Shown piece after piece: positions 1 through 5,960 of a DNA stretch of 5,960 bases (the stretch's first letter is position 1; the number at the start of each line of letters is the position of its first letter). Source of the stretch: an uncultured beta proteobacterium (lineage in GTDB: Bacteria > Pseudomonadota > Gammaproteobacteria > Burkholderiales > Rhodocyclaceae); contig CAIWVX010000388.1 in assembly GCA_903916205.1 (NCBI GenBank), forward strand, positions 1-5,960, read 5' to 3'. The position numbers were made by a program, and so were the translations under genes. Below the pieces are notes generated by a model. The model did not search any database. It worked only from the letters and a program-made list of their open reading frames with translations, and was not told where the DNA came from.

Positions 1-162
1 GGCTCAATTGCTCATTGAATCGGCGATTAATGCAACCATCGCGTGATCGCTTAATCTGAGTTGACGCGGTTTTCGATGAGTTTGTAGCGTTTGTAGTTCG
101 TAGCGTGCGCAGGATTTTTTGCGCACGCACCCTCTAAAATGACTTTATCGCCCTGAACCGCA
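1..162. other. Non-coding tail downstream of the chemoreceptor gene
   Basis: No convincing gene is seen on either strand here; only very short open frames occur. The stretch holds a GC-rich hairpin (annotated separately) and, next to it at about 80-106, a short run of near-repeats of the type TTTGTAG/TTCGTAG. There is no T-tract after the hairpin on the minus strand, so the end of the chemoreceptor transcript cannot be placed with confidence. Confidence 0.6.
103..128. repeat. GC-rich perfect hairpin, possible REP-like palindrome or terminator
   Basis: GCGTGCGCA (103-111) pairs perfectly with TGCGCACGC (120-128) around an 8-base T-rich loop. It lies 35-60 bases after the stop codon of the chemoreceptor gene. 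The stem is strong enough to stall or protect an RNA 3' end, but no run of T follows the stem in the transcribed (minus) direction, so it is not a textbook intrinsic terminator. The T run sits in the loop instead. It could equally be an extragenic palindrome repeated elsewhere in the genome; one copy cannot tell these apart. Confidence 0.55.
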
Positions 163-2244
163 TTAACGACCCAGACCGTTGAGATGGCGGGCGAGGGCTT
201 TGTCTACCTTGAGGATGTGGTTGAGTAGCCAATCACGAATGAATCCCAGTAACTCGACGCTGATTGCGGCCTCGCCGTTATCGAATTTCTGCTTAAAGGC
301 GCTGACATTGGCGACCAGTTTGCGGTGTTGTTCCATGTGCGCGTCGCGTTCTGGATAGGCGTGTTTTTTCATTTCGCTTTCTTCGTAGGCGAAATGCTTT
401 ACGGTGTAATCGATGAGTTCGTGCAATACCCGTCCGACAACCTGTGAACCGGCTCCCGAATGCATGGCGCTGTTCAGTTCGTTGGCAATCTCGACCAGAC
501 GCTGATGCTGGCGGTCAATTTCGGCGAATCCAACGGCAAGGGTTGACGACCACTCCATGAGCGGACGGGTCTGGAGGTTGTTGCTTTTGATGGCTTGCTC
601 TGCTGTTTCGTTGCCGAGCTTGAATTTTTTAGTCATCTGGAAGAGATCGTTAGCCTCGCGTTCTAGGCTTGTTGAGGTCTTCTGTGATTGCTTGATCGCT
701 TCGTCGGCGCGAATGGTTGACTGGGTGACTTGATCCACCTGCTCGACAATTTCGGCGATTCGTTGAGCTTGCTGAGCCGTTGAATCAGCGAGTTTTTTCA
801 TTTTATCGAGTGATTCGTTGGCATGTTCTTCGATTTCACGCAAGGTCTGTGCCGCAAAATTCGATTGCTCGACGCCCGAGGCAATAACCGGCGCGGCATT
901 GACCATGCCGTTGACGGCGCGGGTCGTTTCACTCTGAATGGCTTGTAGAATCAGGCCAATTTCAACGGTGCTGGTGGTAGTGCGCTCGGCCAGTTTGCGT
1001 ACTTCATCGGCCACAACGGCAAATCCTCGGCCTTGCTCTCCGGCTCGGGCCGCTTCAATGGCCGCATTAAGGGCAAGCAGGTTGGTCTGGTCGGCGATTT
1101 CCTTGATCACCGTAGCCATCTTGTTGATTTCCTGCATCCGCTCAACCAAGTGCGAGACTTCTTCCGAAGATTGCTTGACCATAACCGCGATACTTTGCAT
1201 TTCGGAAGACACCTGGATGGCTAAAGCAGCCCCTTCCTTTGACCGTCTGGCGACTTCCTGAGAACTGGCTTGGGTATCGCTGGCGAGCAAATTAACCACA
1301 TCCACGCTAGCCGAAAGATCCATGACGCCTTCTCGGGTGTCGCTGACGACAGTGGCTTGTAGCTGTGTTGCAAGGGTGATCTGATTCGATTCCGATGAAA
1401 GTTTTTCGAGGCTGGACTGAACGTTCAGGGTGCTTTTTCCAATTGCCTGCAGCACGTCACGCAGATTGGTCTGCATTTGCGAGAGGACAAAGAGCAGGCT
1501 GGATTCATCCTGTGGCTGTAGAACCATTTTCCCGCTGAGATCACCCTCGGCGATTTGCCGGGCAATTCCCATGGCATCGTGTGGTTCGCCACCAAATTCA
1601 TTAATAATGCTGCGGCGAATAAAGCGCCCTAAAACGATGAGAATGATTGAGGTAAGAAGTACGATGCCCCCAAGGCGGATGGCTTCTTTGTGAAAAACTT
1701 TGTCCAGATCGTCAATATAAACGCCCGTTCCAATGACCCAACCCCAAGGTTGATAGAGTTTGACGTAGGAAATTTTGGGCTGGTTATTGCCCTGTTTGAT
1801 GCCGACATAATCGACATAGCCTGCACCCGTGTCTTTGACGGCTTTAACAAACTCGAGATAAATCGCTTTGCCGGTAGGATCTTTGTTCTCGGTTTGATCC
1901 GCACCTTCAAGCTGAGGCCGGATGGGGTGCATGAGTGTCCGTGGCGAGAGATCATTCAGCCAGAAATATTCGTTATCGTCGTAGCGGGCCTTGCGCAAAC
2001 TTTCTTTCGCCAGCTTTTGCGCCTGCTCTAAAGTCATCGCGCCAGATTTTACTTGAGCATCGTAAAAACCAAGTTGGGTGTGGGCGTATTCGACAAGGCT
2101 TTGTAGTTTTGCTTTACGGTCTTCGAGTAGAGATTCTCTGAGATTGGTCAAGGCAATAAGGTAAACAACAAGCAACGCAAGTATTCCCAGACTAGCCAGC
2201 AAATACATGCGCGAAGAGAGTTTCATTTTTGAAAATACGGACAT
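163..2244 (-). CDS. Methyl-accepting chemotaxis protein with Cache sensor and C-terminal hemerythrin domain
   Basis: A 693-residue inner-membrane chemoreceptor. Residues about 13-33 and 190-208 are hydrophobic membrane segments flanking a periplasmic single-Cache (sCache_2-like) domain; typical signs are NEYFWLND at 91-98, a HPIRP segment at 106-110 and [11 protein letters not shown] at 166-176. A HAMP region (about 210-262, with the GGEP motif at 218-221) leads to the cytoplasmic signalling coiled coil (about 290-540), whose conserved tip around 382-421 ([20 protein letters not shown]) binds CheA/CheW. A bacteriohemerythrin domain (about 565-690) follows. It has the full diiron ligand set H580, H617-x3-E621, H636-x3-H640 and H676-x4-D681. 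By analogy with DcrH-type receptors it probably senses oxygen or redox state and steers aerotaxis; that role is inferred. There is no CheR-docking pentapeptide at the C terminus. The start is supported by GAGGA at 2256-2260, though its 11-base spacing is long. Met7 is a less likely alternative start. Confidence 0.95.
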   Translation of the reverse strand: MSVFSKMKLSSRMYLLASLGILALLVVYLIALTNLRESLLEDRKAKLQSLVEYAHTQLGFYDAQVKSGAMTLEQAQKLAKESLRKARYDDNEYFWLNDLSPRTLMHPIRPQLEGADQTENKDPTGKAIYLEFVKAVKDTGAGYVDYVGIKQGNNQPKISYVKLYQPWGWVIGTGVYIDDLDKVFHKEAIRLGGIVLLTSIILIVLGRFIRRSIINEFGGEPHDAMGIARQIAEGDLSGKMVLQPQDESSLLFVLSQMQTNLRDVLQAIGKSTLNVQSSLEKLSSESNQITLATQLQATVVSDTREGVMDLSASVDVVNLLASDTQASSQEVARRSKEGAALAIQVSSEMQSIAVMVKQSSEEVSHLVERMQEINKMATVIKEIADQTNLLALNAAIEAARAGEQGRGFAVVADEVRKLAERTTTSTVEIGLILQAIQSETTRAVNGMVNAAPVIASGVEQSNFAAQTLREIEEHANESLDKMKKLADSTAQQAQRIAEIVEQVDQVTQSTIRADEAIKQSQKTSTSLEREANDLFQMTKKFKLGNETAEQAIKSNNLQTRPLMEWSSTLAVGFAEIDRQHQRLVEIANELNSAMHSGAGSQVVGRVLHELIDYTVKHFAYEESEMKKHAYPERDAHMEQHRKLVANVSAFKQKFDNGEAAISVELLGFIRDWLLNHILKVDKALARHLNGLGR

Positions 2245-2299
2245 GATTGATGTGTTCCTCGGTTTTCTGATTCGCTGAGTTTTGGATTTTTAGCGTGCC

Positions 2300-2328
2300 A
2301 TTTAAAACAATTGGCCGGTGTAAATCAA
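2300..2328 (-). promoter_or_regulatory. Candidate sigma-70-type promoter for the chemoreceptor gene
   Basis: On the minus strand TTGATT (2323-2328) and TTAAAT (2300-2305) are separated by exactly 17 bases. Each hexamer matches four of six consensus positions. Transcription would begin near 2292, giving a leader of roughly 48 bases before the start codon. Matches of this quality arise by chance in AT-rich gaps, so this is only a candidate. Confidence 0.3.
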
Positions 2329-2363
2329 GACAAAGATTGCAAGGTTAGCCCATACGCCGCCGA

Positions 2364-2390
2364 TTATCGCTGAAATTGTTTTTTACGTTA
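2364..2390 (-). promoter_or_regulatory. Candidate sigma-28 (FliA)-like promoter for the chemoreceptor gene
   Basis: On the minus strand TAAC (2387-2390), 15 bases, then AGCGATAA (2364-2371) resembles the flagellar/chemotaxis consensus TAAA-N15-GCCGATAA with three of four and six of eight matches. It overlaps the stop codon of the DUF1841 gene and lies about 120 bases upstream of the receptor start. Chemoreceptor genes are often FliA-dependent, which makes the match more interesting than its score alone. Confidence 0.25.
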
Positions 2391-2814
2391 ACCCTGCAAC
2401 GCGTCGGACGCCGTCGAGATAGTGTTCGCTGTCGATGGGGCAACCTTCGCGCTGAGCACGCCAGAGTGCTTCACCCAAGCATTCCATAATGGCGTGTTCG
2501 GCGTCGTGAATTTCGAGCCGCTGACGCAAAACGTGATAGCTGGCACGGATTCCTGGGGGTTGGTCGATGCTGATCTGCTCGGCAATGGCTAAGTGCAGTG
2601 AAAGATGCAGGAAGGGGTTCATCTGTCCGCCTTCGGGCGTGAATTCCTGTTCTACCGCAGTCTGCGGATTTTCAAGTAGCGCATGGTATTCAGGATGCTG
2701 TTCGATGAGCGCGGCGGCGGTGGTTTCGGCCCCCACGAGAGGCAAGCGTTCGCGGTGTTTGCGCCATGACTCACAGAAAAAAAGACGAATTTGCTCGCGT
2801 GATGGATTGAACAT
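2383..2814 (-). CDS. DUF1841 family protein of unknown function
   Basis: A 143-residue soluble, probably mostly helical protein with no signal peptide or membrane segment. The N terminus MFNPSREQIR, the segment NPFLHLSLHLAIAEQ (66-80) and HDAEHAIMECLGE (103-115) are recognised as DUF1841 family signatures, and the length fits the family. No biochemical role is known to me. Three His-rich helical motifs stand out: H40-x3-H44-x3-E48, H70-x3-H74-x4-E79 and H103-x3-H107-x3-E111. They could form a metal site, but this is inference. The start is supported by AGGA at 2822-2825, spaced 7 bases from the ATG. As I recall, the gene often accompanies nth in betaproteobacteria; here pyrK and pyrD lie between them. 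It may be cotranscribed with pyrD across the 101-bp gap. Confidence 0.85.
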   Translation of the reverse strand: MFNPSREQIRLFFCESWRKHRERLPLVGAETTAAALIEQHPEYHALLENPQTAVEQEFTPEGGQMNPFLHLSLHLAIAEQISIDQPPGIRASYHVLRQRLEIHDAEHAIMECLGEALWRAQREGCPIDSEHYLDGVRRVAGLT

Positions 2815-2817
2815 GAA

Positions 2818-2889
2818 TTAGTCCTGAGAGAGGCGCATCAAGCCATTAGGCATGTGATAAACCCGTCGAAACTCGCCGTTTGCCAACAT
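2818..2889 (-). CDS. Possible 23-codon ORF between pyrD and the DUF1841 gene
   Basis: An ATG at 2887-2889 opens a 23-residue frame ending in TAA at 2818-2820, three bases before the DUF1841 start codon. The peptide contains GEFRRVYHMPNGLMRL, which has a protein-like composition rather than that of random GC-rich sequence. There is no clear ribosome-binding site in front of the ATG. The DUF1841 ribosome-binding site lies over its final codon and stop, so translation of the two could be coupled. It could be a real small protein, a leader peptide, a remnant of a longer gene, or chance. I do not recognise a family. Confidence 0.25.
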   Translation of the reverse strand: MLANGEFRRVYHMPNGLMRLSQD

Positions 2890-2915
2890 GGAACGCCATC
2901 GTTTCGGCCTATGGC

Positions 2916-3839
2916 TCAAGTTTCCAACGCGCCGATTAGGCTTTTGATGTCGGCGACGCCGTTGCTCACCATCCAGGCTTCCATTTCTTCGGCGATGGTT
3001 TGCGCCGCGCCGGGATTGATAAAGCTGGCGGTGCCCACTTGGACGGCGGTGGCCCCCGCCAAAATAAACTCCAGTGCATCGGTGGCATTCATGATGCCGC
3101 CGATGCCGATGATCGGTACCTTAACGGCTTTAGCGACTTGCCAGACCATGCGCAGCGCGACGGGCTTGATGGCCGGGCCGGAGAAGCCGCCGGTTATGTT
3201 GGCTAGTACCGGGCGGCGCTTTTTTAGATCAATAGCCATGCCGATCAAGGTGTTGATTAGCGACAATGAGTCGGCTCCGGCATCGACACAGGCGCGGGCC
3301 ATGACGACCACATCGGTGACGTTGGGTGAAAGTTTGACGATAAGCGGTTTTTGAGTTGCCGCACGACAGGCCGCGACGACGCTGGCCGCGCACGCTGGGT
3401 CGGTACCAAAAACGATGCCGCCCTGTTTGACGTTGGGGCAGGAAATATTCATTTCCAGCGCGCTGACTTCGGGGATCTCGTTCAGGCGGCGCGTCATCTC
3501 GGCGTATTCGTCGATGGTGTCGCCAAAAAAATTGGCGATACATGGCGTGTTGACGGTACGCAGGAAGGGGATTTTTTTGGCGATGAAGGCTTCGATGCCA
3601 ACGTTTTGAAGGCCAATGGCATTGAGCATTCCGCCCGGCGTTTCGACGATCCGAGGCGTCGGATTGCCGGCCCGTGGTTTGAGCGAAAGCCCCTTGGTGA
3701 CTATTGCGCCGAGGGCTTGCAGATCGACGTACTCGGCAAATTCTTCGCCATAGCCAAAGGTTCCAGAGGCCGTCATCACCGGATTGCGCAGGGCGATGCC
3801 GGCCAGATTGACGCTCATGTCAGGTTTAATGGTGCTCAT
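2916..3839 (-). CDS. pyrD: Dihydroorotate dehydrogenase class 1B, catalytic subunit
   Basis: A 307-residue cytosolic FMN enzyme that oxidises dihydroorotate to orotate, the fourth step of de novo UMP synthesis. The TIM-barrel landmarks are all present: TASGTFGYG (23-31), TKG with FMN-contacting Lys49, NAIGLQN (73-79), the active-site loop NISCPN (131-136) with Cys134 as catalytic base, KLSPNVTD (169-176), [10 protein letters not shown] (217-226), GIGGI (245-249) and the phosphate-binding VGTASF (268-273). Cysteine, where class 2 enzymes have serine, and the adjacent pyrK both assign it to class 1B, which passes electrons through PyrK to NAD+ rather than to quinone. The start codon lies only 3 bases after the pyrK stop. 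Its length is normal for the class. No N-terminal membrane helix of the class 2 type is present. Confidence 0.97.
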   Translation of the reverse strand: MSTIKPDMSVNLAGIALRNPVMTASGTFGYGEEFAEYVDLQALGAIVTKGLSLKPRAGNPTPRIVETPGGMLNAIGLQNVGIEAFIAKKIPFLRTVNTPCIANFFGDTIDEYAEMTRRLNEIPEVSALEMNISCPNVKQGGIVFGTDPACAASVVAACRAATQKPLIVKLSPNVTDVVVMARACVDAGADSLSLINTLIGMAIDLKKRRPVLANITGGFSGPAIKPVALRMVWQVAKAVKVPIIGIGGIMNATDALEFILAGATAVQVGTASFINPGAAQTIAEEMEAWMVSNGVADIKSLIGALET

Positions 3840-3842
3840 TTC

Positions 3843-4664
3843 TCAGGCTCCCCACTTCAGGTCGCTGGATTCAAAGACCGGGCCTTCGGTACACACGCAC
3901 CGGAAATCTGGGGTCTCCACCGAATGATTTTTGCCGGGGGTTACGCAGCCCAGACAGGCACCGACACCGCAAGCCATGTAAGCTTCCAGCGAGACTTGGC
4001 AAGGGATGGCGTAGTGCGCCGCAATTTTGGCTACCGCGTGCAACATGCCATCGGGGCCGCAAGCATAAATCCTAGCTTGGCTCTGGAGCGCCTCTAGTCG
4101 ACGTTTTAGAGCCTCGGTGACTAATCCCTGTTCGCCCAGTGAGCCGTCCTCGGTGGCGGTGTAGCACTCGACGCCCAGACGCTCGAACGCGTTAATGCAG
4201 AGAATGTCGTCGTGGGTTCTACCGCCAGCAAAAAGGCGTACCGGCGATTTTGTTTTGACCAGTTCGCGGGCCAGCAGATAGAGCGGGGCCAGACCGATAC
4301 CGCCACCGACGAGCAACTTTTCTTCCTCCGGCGGCCCCTGATTAAAGCCACTGCCCAGCGGGCCAAGAATGTCCAAAATATCGCTCTCATGCCGCGTTGA
4401 GAGCATGGCGGTTCCTTTGCCGACAACGCGATACAACATTTCAAAGAAGACTTGAGGCACCGCTCCGCTTTGTGCTGGAGGCGTAATGCCGACATCAAAA
4501 ATGGCCAAGGGTCGGCGCAACAGCGGGTCAATGGCCGCGCTGACGTTCACCATAACAAACTGACCGGGTGTCGCCGTCGAGAATTCCGGTGGGGCGGTAA
4601 CGCGAATGCGCCAATAGCCGGGCGAAATCTCCACGTTGGAAAGAATCATTGAGCTAAATTGCAT
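3843..4664 (-). CDS. pyrK: Dihydroorotate dehydrogenase class 1B, electron-transfer subunit
   Basis: A 273-residue FAD and [2Fe-2S] protein of the ferredoxin-NADP+ reductase fold that carries electrons from PyrD FMN to NAD+. A beta-barrel FAD domain comes first, with RRPL at 50-53 contacting the flavin, then GPLGSGF (101-107). The nucleotide-binding domain has VGGGIGLAPL (119-128), TEDGSLGEQG (171-180) and ACGPDGM (201-207). The C-terminal cluster motif is C232-x4-C237-x2-C240 with C258 just before EGPVF as the likely fourth ligand; C256 is an additional nearby cysteine. GGAG at 4672-4675, 7 bases from the ATG, supports this start. The gene follows nth after 52 bp and is almost contiguous with pyrD, so the two subunits are surely cotranscribed. 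I see no promoter of its own. Confidence 0.96.
   Translation of the reverse strand: MQFSSMILSNVEISPGYWRIRVTAPPEFSTATPGQFVMVNVSAAIDPLLRRPLAIFDVGITPPAQSGAVPQVFFEMLYRVVGKGTAMLSTRHESDILDILGPLGSGFNQGPPEEEKLLVGGGIGLAPLYLLARELVKTKSPVRLFAGGRTHDDILCINAFERLGVECYTATEDGSLGEQGLVTEALKRRLEALQSQARIYACGPDGMLHAVAKIAAHYAIPCQVSLEAYMACGVGACLGCVTPGKNHSVETPDFRCVCTEGPVFESSDLKWGA
3848..3853 (-). promoter_or_regulatory. pyrD ribosome-binding site inside the end of pyrK
   Basis: On the minus strand GGGGAG lies within the last codons of pyrK. Its GGAG core is 8 bases from the pyrD ATG, and the pyrK TGA lies between the two. This arrangement suggests translational coupling, which would help keep the two subunits at equal levels. 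Confidence 0.75.
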
Positions 4665-4716
4665 GGACGGTCTCCGGTTAAATCAGTCGGCTGATGGGGC
4701 CGTAACAACGGGGTGT

Positions 4717-5379
4717 TCAGCCCTTTGAGCGAGGCGTGGCTTGGTAGAGTTCAGTTTTTTCTTTGTATTCACACAGGTCAGCAAGGGTGCAGCGCCAACA
4801 TTCGGGCTGGCGTGCTTTGCACACGTAACGTCCGTGCAAAATCAGCCAGTGGTGGGCGTCCTGCTTGAAATTTTCAGGTACGCATTTTAACAGTTTGAGT
4901 TCGACCGCCAGTGGCGTTTTCCCGGTGGCGAGTCCGGTGCGGTTGGAAATTCGGAAGATGTGGGTATCGACGGCGATGGTCGGTTCGCCAAAGGCGGTGT
5001 TGAGTACCACGTTGGCGGTTTTTCGCCCGACTCCGGGCAGGGCTTCGAGGGCTTCACGCGCACGCGGAACTTCGCCGCCGTGCCGTTCGATTAACTGGCG
5101 ACAGGTGGCAATAATGTTTTTGCTCTTGGTCGGGTAAAGACCGATACGGTTGATGTATTCGGCGAGCCCGTCTTCGCCGAGTTTTAACATCATCTGCGGT
5201 GTGGGAGACGCGGCAAACAACTTGCGCGTGGCGAGGTTGACGCTTTTGTCGGTGGCTTGCGCCGAGAGAATCACGGCAACTAGCAACTGGAAGGTCGTGG
5301 CGTACTCAAGTTCGGTCGTCGGTGCCGGATTAGTGGCGCGTAGACGGGCGAAGATTTCAGCGCGTTTTGCCGGGTTCAT
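4717..5379 (-). CDS. nth: Endonuclease III, DNA glycosylase/AP lyase
   Basis: A 220-residue base-excision repair enzyme that removes oxidised pyrimidines and nicks the abasic site. The helix-hairpin-helix LPGVGRKTANVVL (114-126) contains catalytic Lys120, and Asp138 sits in VDTHIFR. The [4Fe-4S] loop has Cys187, Cys194, Cys197 and Cys203. These positions match the E. coli enzyme exactly, and the N terminus (MNPAKRAEI) aligns with it too, which fixes the start; an in-frame TAA lies seven codons upstream. The C terminus is about nine residues longer than in E. coli. No clear Shine-Dalgarno motif precedes the ATG, which is odd beside its well-marked neighbours. The gene follows rsxE as in E. coli, but an inverted-repeat element separates them. 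Confidence 0.98.
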   Translation of the reverse strand: MNPAKRAEIFARLRATNPAPTTELEYATTFQLLVAVILSAQATDKSVNLATRKLFAASPTPQMMLKLGEDGLAEYINRIGLYPTKSKNIIATCRQLIERHGGEVPRAREALEALPGVGRKTANVVLNTAFGEPTIAVDTHIFRISNRTGLATGKTPLAVELKLLKCVPENFKQDAHHWLILHGRYVCKARQPECWRCTLADLCEYKEKTELYQATPRSKG

Positions 5380-5404
5380 GGTTTGAGAGTTTGAAATTTA
5401 AAAT

Positions 5405-5522
5405 CCACCGCAAAAGCGCAAAGAGGCAAAGGAAACGTGCCCCGCAGGAAATCCCCTTGGGGAACAAAGGAACCCATTGTTTAAACGATTTGCTTTGCGT
5501 AATCTTTGCGCCTTTGCGGTGG
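5405..5522. repeat. 118-bp element with 20-bp terminal inverted repeats between rsxE and nth
   Basis: CCACCGCAAAAGCGCAAAGA (5405-5424) is repeated in inverted orientation at 5503-5522 with one mismatch. Each arm is followed inward by a further GCAAAG. The arms resemble the CGCAAAG-rich intergenic repeats I recall from several bacterial genomes. The interior has CAAAGGAA twice (5427-5434 and 5465-5472) and a smaller hairpin-capable segment around CCCCTTGGGG (5453-5462). No coding frame is convincing and no clear target-site duplication flanks it. It may be a non-autonomous mobile element or extragenic repeat. As RNA it would fold into a long stem between the two genes, but it lacks the T-tract of an intrinsic terminator. 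Confidence 0.75.
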
Positions 5523-5550
5523 GGGCTAGTTTTATGCACAGCCCTTGGTA

Positions 5551-5960
5551 TCAATGGCATCCGCCGGTCGATGCCGGGGCGGGAATCGGGAGGTTCTGAC
5601 GAGCGGCACGGCGGGCCTCGAAGCAGTTTTTTGCCGCCACCATGAAGGCCAGAACGATGAATGCGCCGGGGGGCAAAATGGAAACCAGAAAGCCGGGGTA
5701 ATCATTGGGCAACAGTTGCAGTCCATGCCATTCTGGAATGACGGCCTCAATGCCCGAAAACAAGCTTCCGGCGCCAATCAATTCGCGCAGTCCGCCAAGA
5801 ATAGATAAAGTCCATAGCATACCGACGCCCATGAATGTCCCGTCGAAAAACGACTGGATCGGGCCATTTTTGACGGCGAAGGCTTCGATACGCGCCAGCA
5901 CCAGGCAGTTGGTGATGATGAGCGGAATGAAAATGCCAAGAACCTTGTGGATGTCAGGCA
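5551..5960 (-). CDS. rsxE: Electron transport complex Rnf/Rsx subunit E, partial
   Basis: The C-terminal 135 or so residues of an integral inner-membrane subunit of the Rnf/Rsx complex, which couples ferredoxin and NAD(H) electron transfer to ion movement and in E. coli keeps SoxR reduced. The frame runs off the right window edge. Comparison with the 231-residue E. coli protein suggests that about 95-100 N-terminal residues are missing. Recognisable segments are LGIFIPLIITNC followed by ARIEAFA, then GVGMLWTLSILGGLRELIG and the hallmark ILPPGAFIVL inside the last membrane helix. A basic, proline/alanine-rich cytoplasmic tail ends the protein. The ILPPGAF motif and tail favour RnfE over the related NqrD. 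An internal GTG near 5901 lies within conserved sequence and is not the real start. The rest of the rnf operon is expected just beyond the window. Confidence 0.93.
   Translation of the reverse strand, partial: PDIHKVLGIFIPLIITNCLVLARIEAFAVKNGPIQSFFDGTFMGVGMLWTLSILGGLRELIGAGSLFSGIEAVIPEWHGLQLLPNDYPGFLVSILPPGAFIVLAFMVAAKNCFEARRAARQNLPIPAPASTGGCH

Noticed and set aside
2286..2302. TGGCACG on the minus strand, identical to the -24 part of a sigma-54 promoter
   Set aside because: The required GC at the -12 position is missing (AT-rich sequence follows), so the match fails the GG-N10-GC rule.
2854..3354. A 166-codon plus-strand open frame opposite the 3' part of pyrD
   Set aside because: Its sequence is simply the complement of conserved PyrD motifs and resembles no protein; a shadow frame.
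3351..4097. A 248-codon open frame on the plus strand across the pyrD-pyrK junction
   Set aside because: It lies wholly antisense to two strongly identified genes, has no recognisable domain, and long antisense frames are common opposite GC-rich codons.
4682..4695. Small hairpin ATCAG-TCGG-CTGAT between nth and pyrK
   Set aside because: A 5-bp stem without a T-tract is too weak to call a terminator or attenuator.
5405..5522. Intrinsic terminator for the rsx operon
   Set aside because: The stem is long and interrupted by a 78-base interior, and no T run follows either arm in the transcribed direction; it is better described as a repeat element.
5405..5522. CRISPR-like array suggested by recurring GCAAAG units
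   Set aside because: The units are short, arranged as an inverted pair, and lack regular spacers.
5367..5645. Plus- and minus-strand short frames through the rsxE-nth gap
   Set aside because: They run through the inverted-repeat element and into rsxE or nth in the wrong frame, with low-complexity basic peptides and no family resemblance.

Overview
The window reads as a moderately GC-rich proteobacterial chromosome segment. A betaproteobacterium is the best guess, because Nth is close to the E. coli protein, rsxE/rnfE sits directly upstream of nth, and a DUF1841 gene follows. The lineage cannot be fixed from the sequence alone. All supported genes lie on the minus strand, so the gene order is read from high to low coordinates. 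There is no tRNA, rRNA, CRISPR array or recognisable transposase.

Layout in transcription order: (1) the 3' part of rsxE/rnfE, an integral membrane subunit of the Rnf/Rsx electron-transport complex, cut by the right window edge. (2) A 171-bp gap holding a 118-bp element bounded by 20-bp inverted repeats. (3) nth, encoding endonuclease III with its complete [4Fe-4S] site. (4) pyrK and (5) pyrD, separated by 3 bp, encoding a class 1B (NAD-linked, heterotetrameric) dihydroorotate dehydrogenase. (6) A possible 23-codon ORF ending 3 bp before (7) a DUF1841 gene of unknown function, whose product carries three regularly spaced His/Glu helical motifs. (8) A 138-bp gap with candidate promoters. (9) A 693-aa methyl-accepting chemotaxis protein with a periplasmic Cache sensor, HAMP, signalling domain and a C-terminal hemerythrin domain with all seven iron ligands. 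(10) A 162-bp tail with a GC-rich hairpin.

The rsxE-nth junction is a classic conserved neighbourhood (E. coli rsxABCDGE-nth). Placing pyrK-pyrD between nth and DUF1841 is less usual, because many proteobacteria use the unrelated-context class 2 quinone-linked PyrD. The genes share a redox and iron theme: Rnf membrane electron transfer, iron-sulfur Nth, flavin/iron-sulfur PyrK-PyrD, and a diiron oxygen-binding chemoreceptor. That common theme is an inference from context, not proof of one pathway.

I see no clear new defence or mobile system. The items most worth a second look are the hemerythrin-chemoreceptor fusion, the metal-site-like pattern in DUF1841, the inverted-repeat element between rsxE and nth, the pyrKD placement and the tiny ORF before DUF1841.
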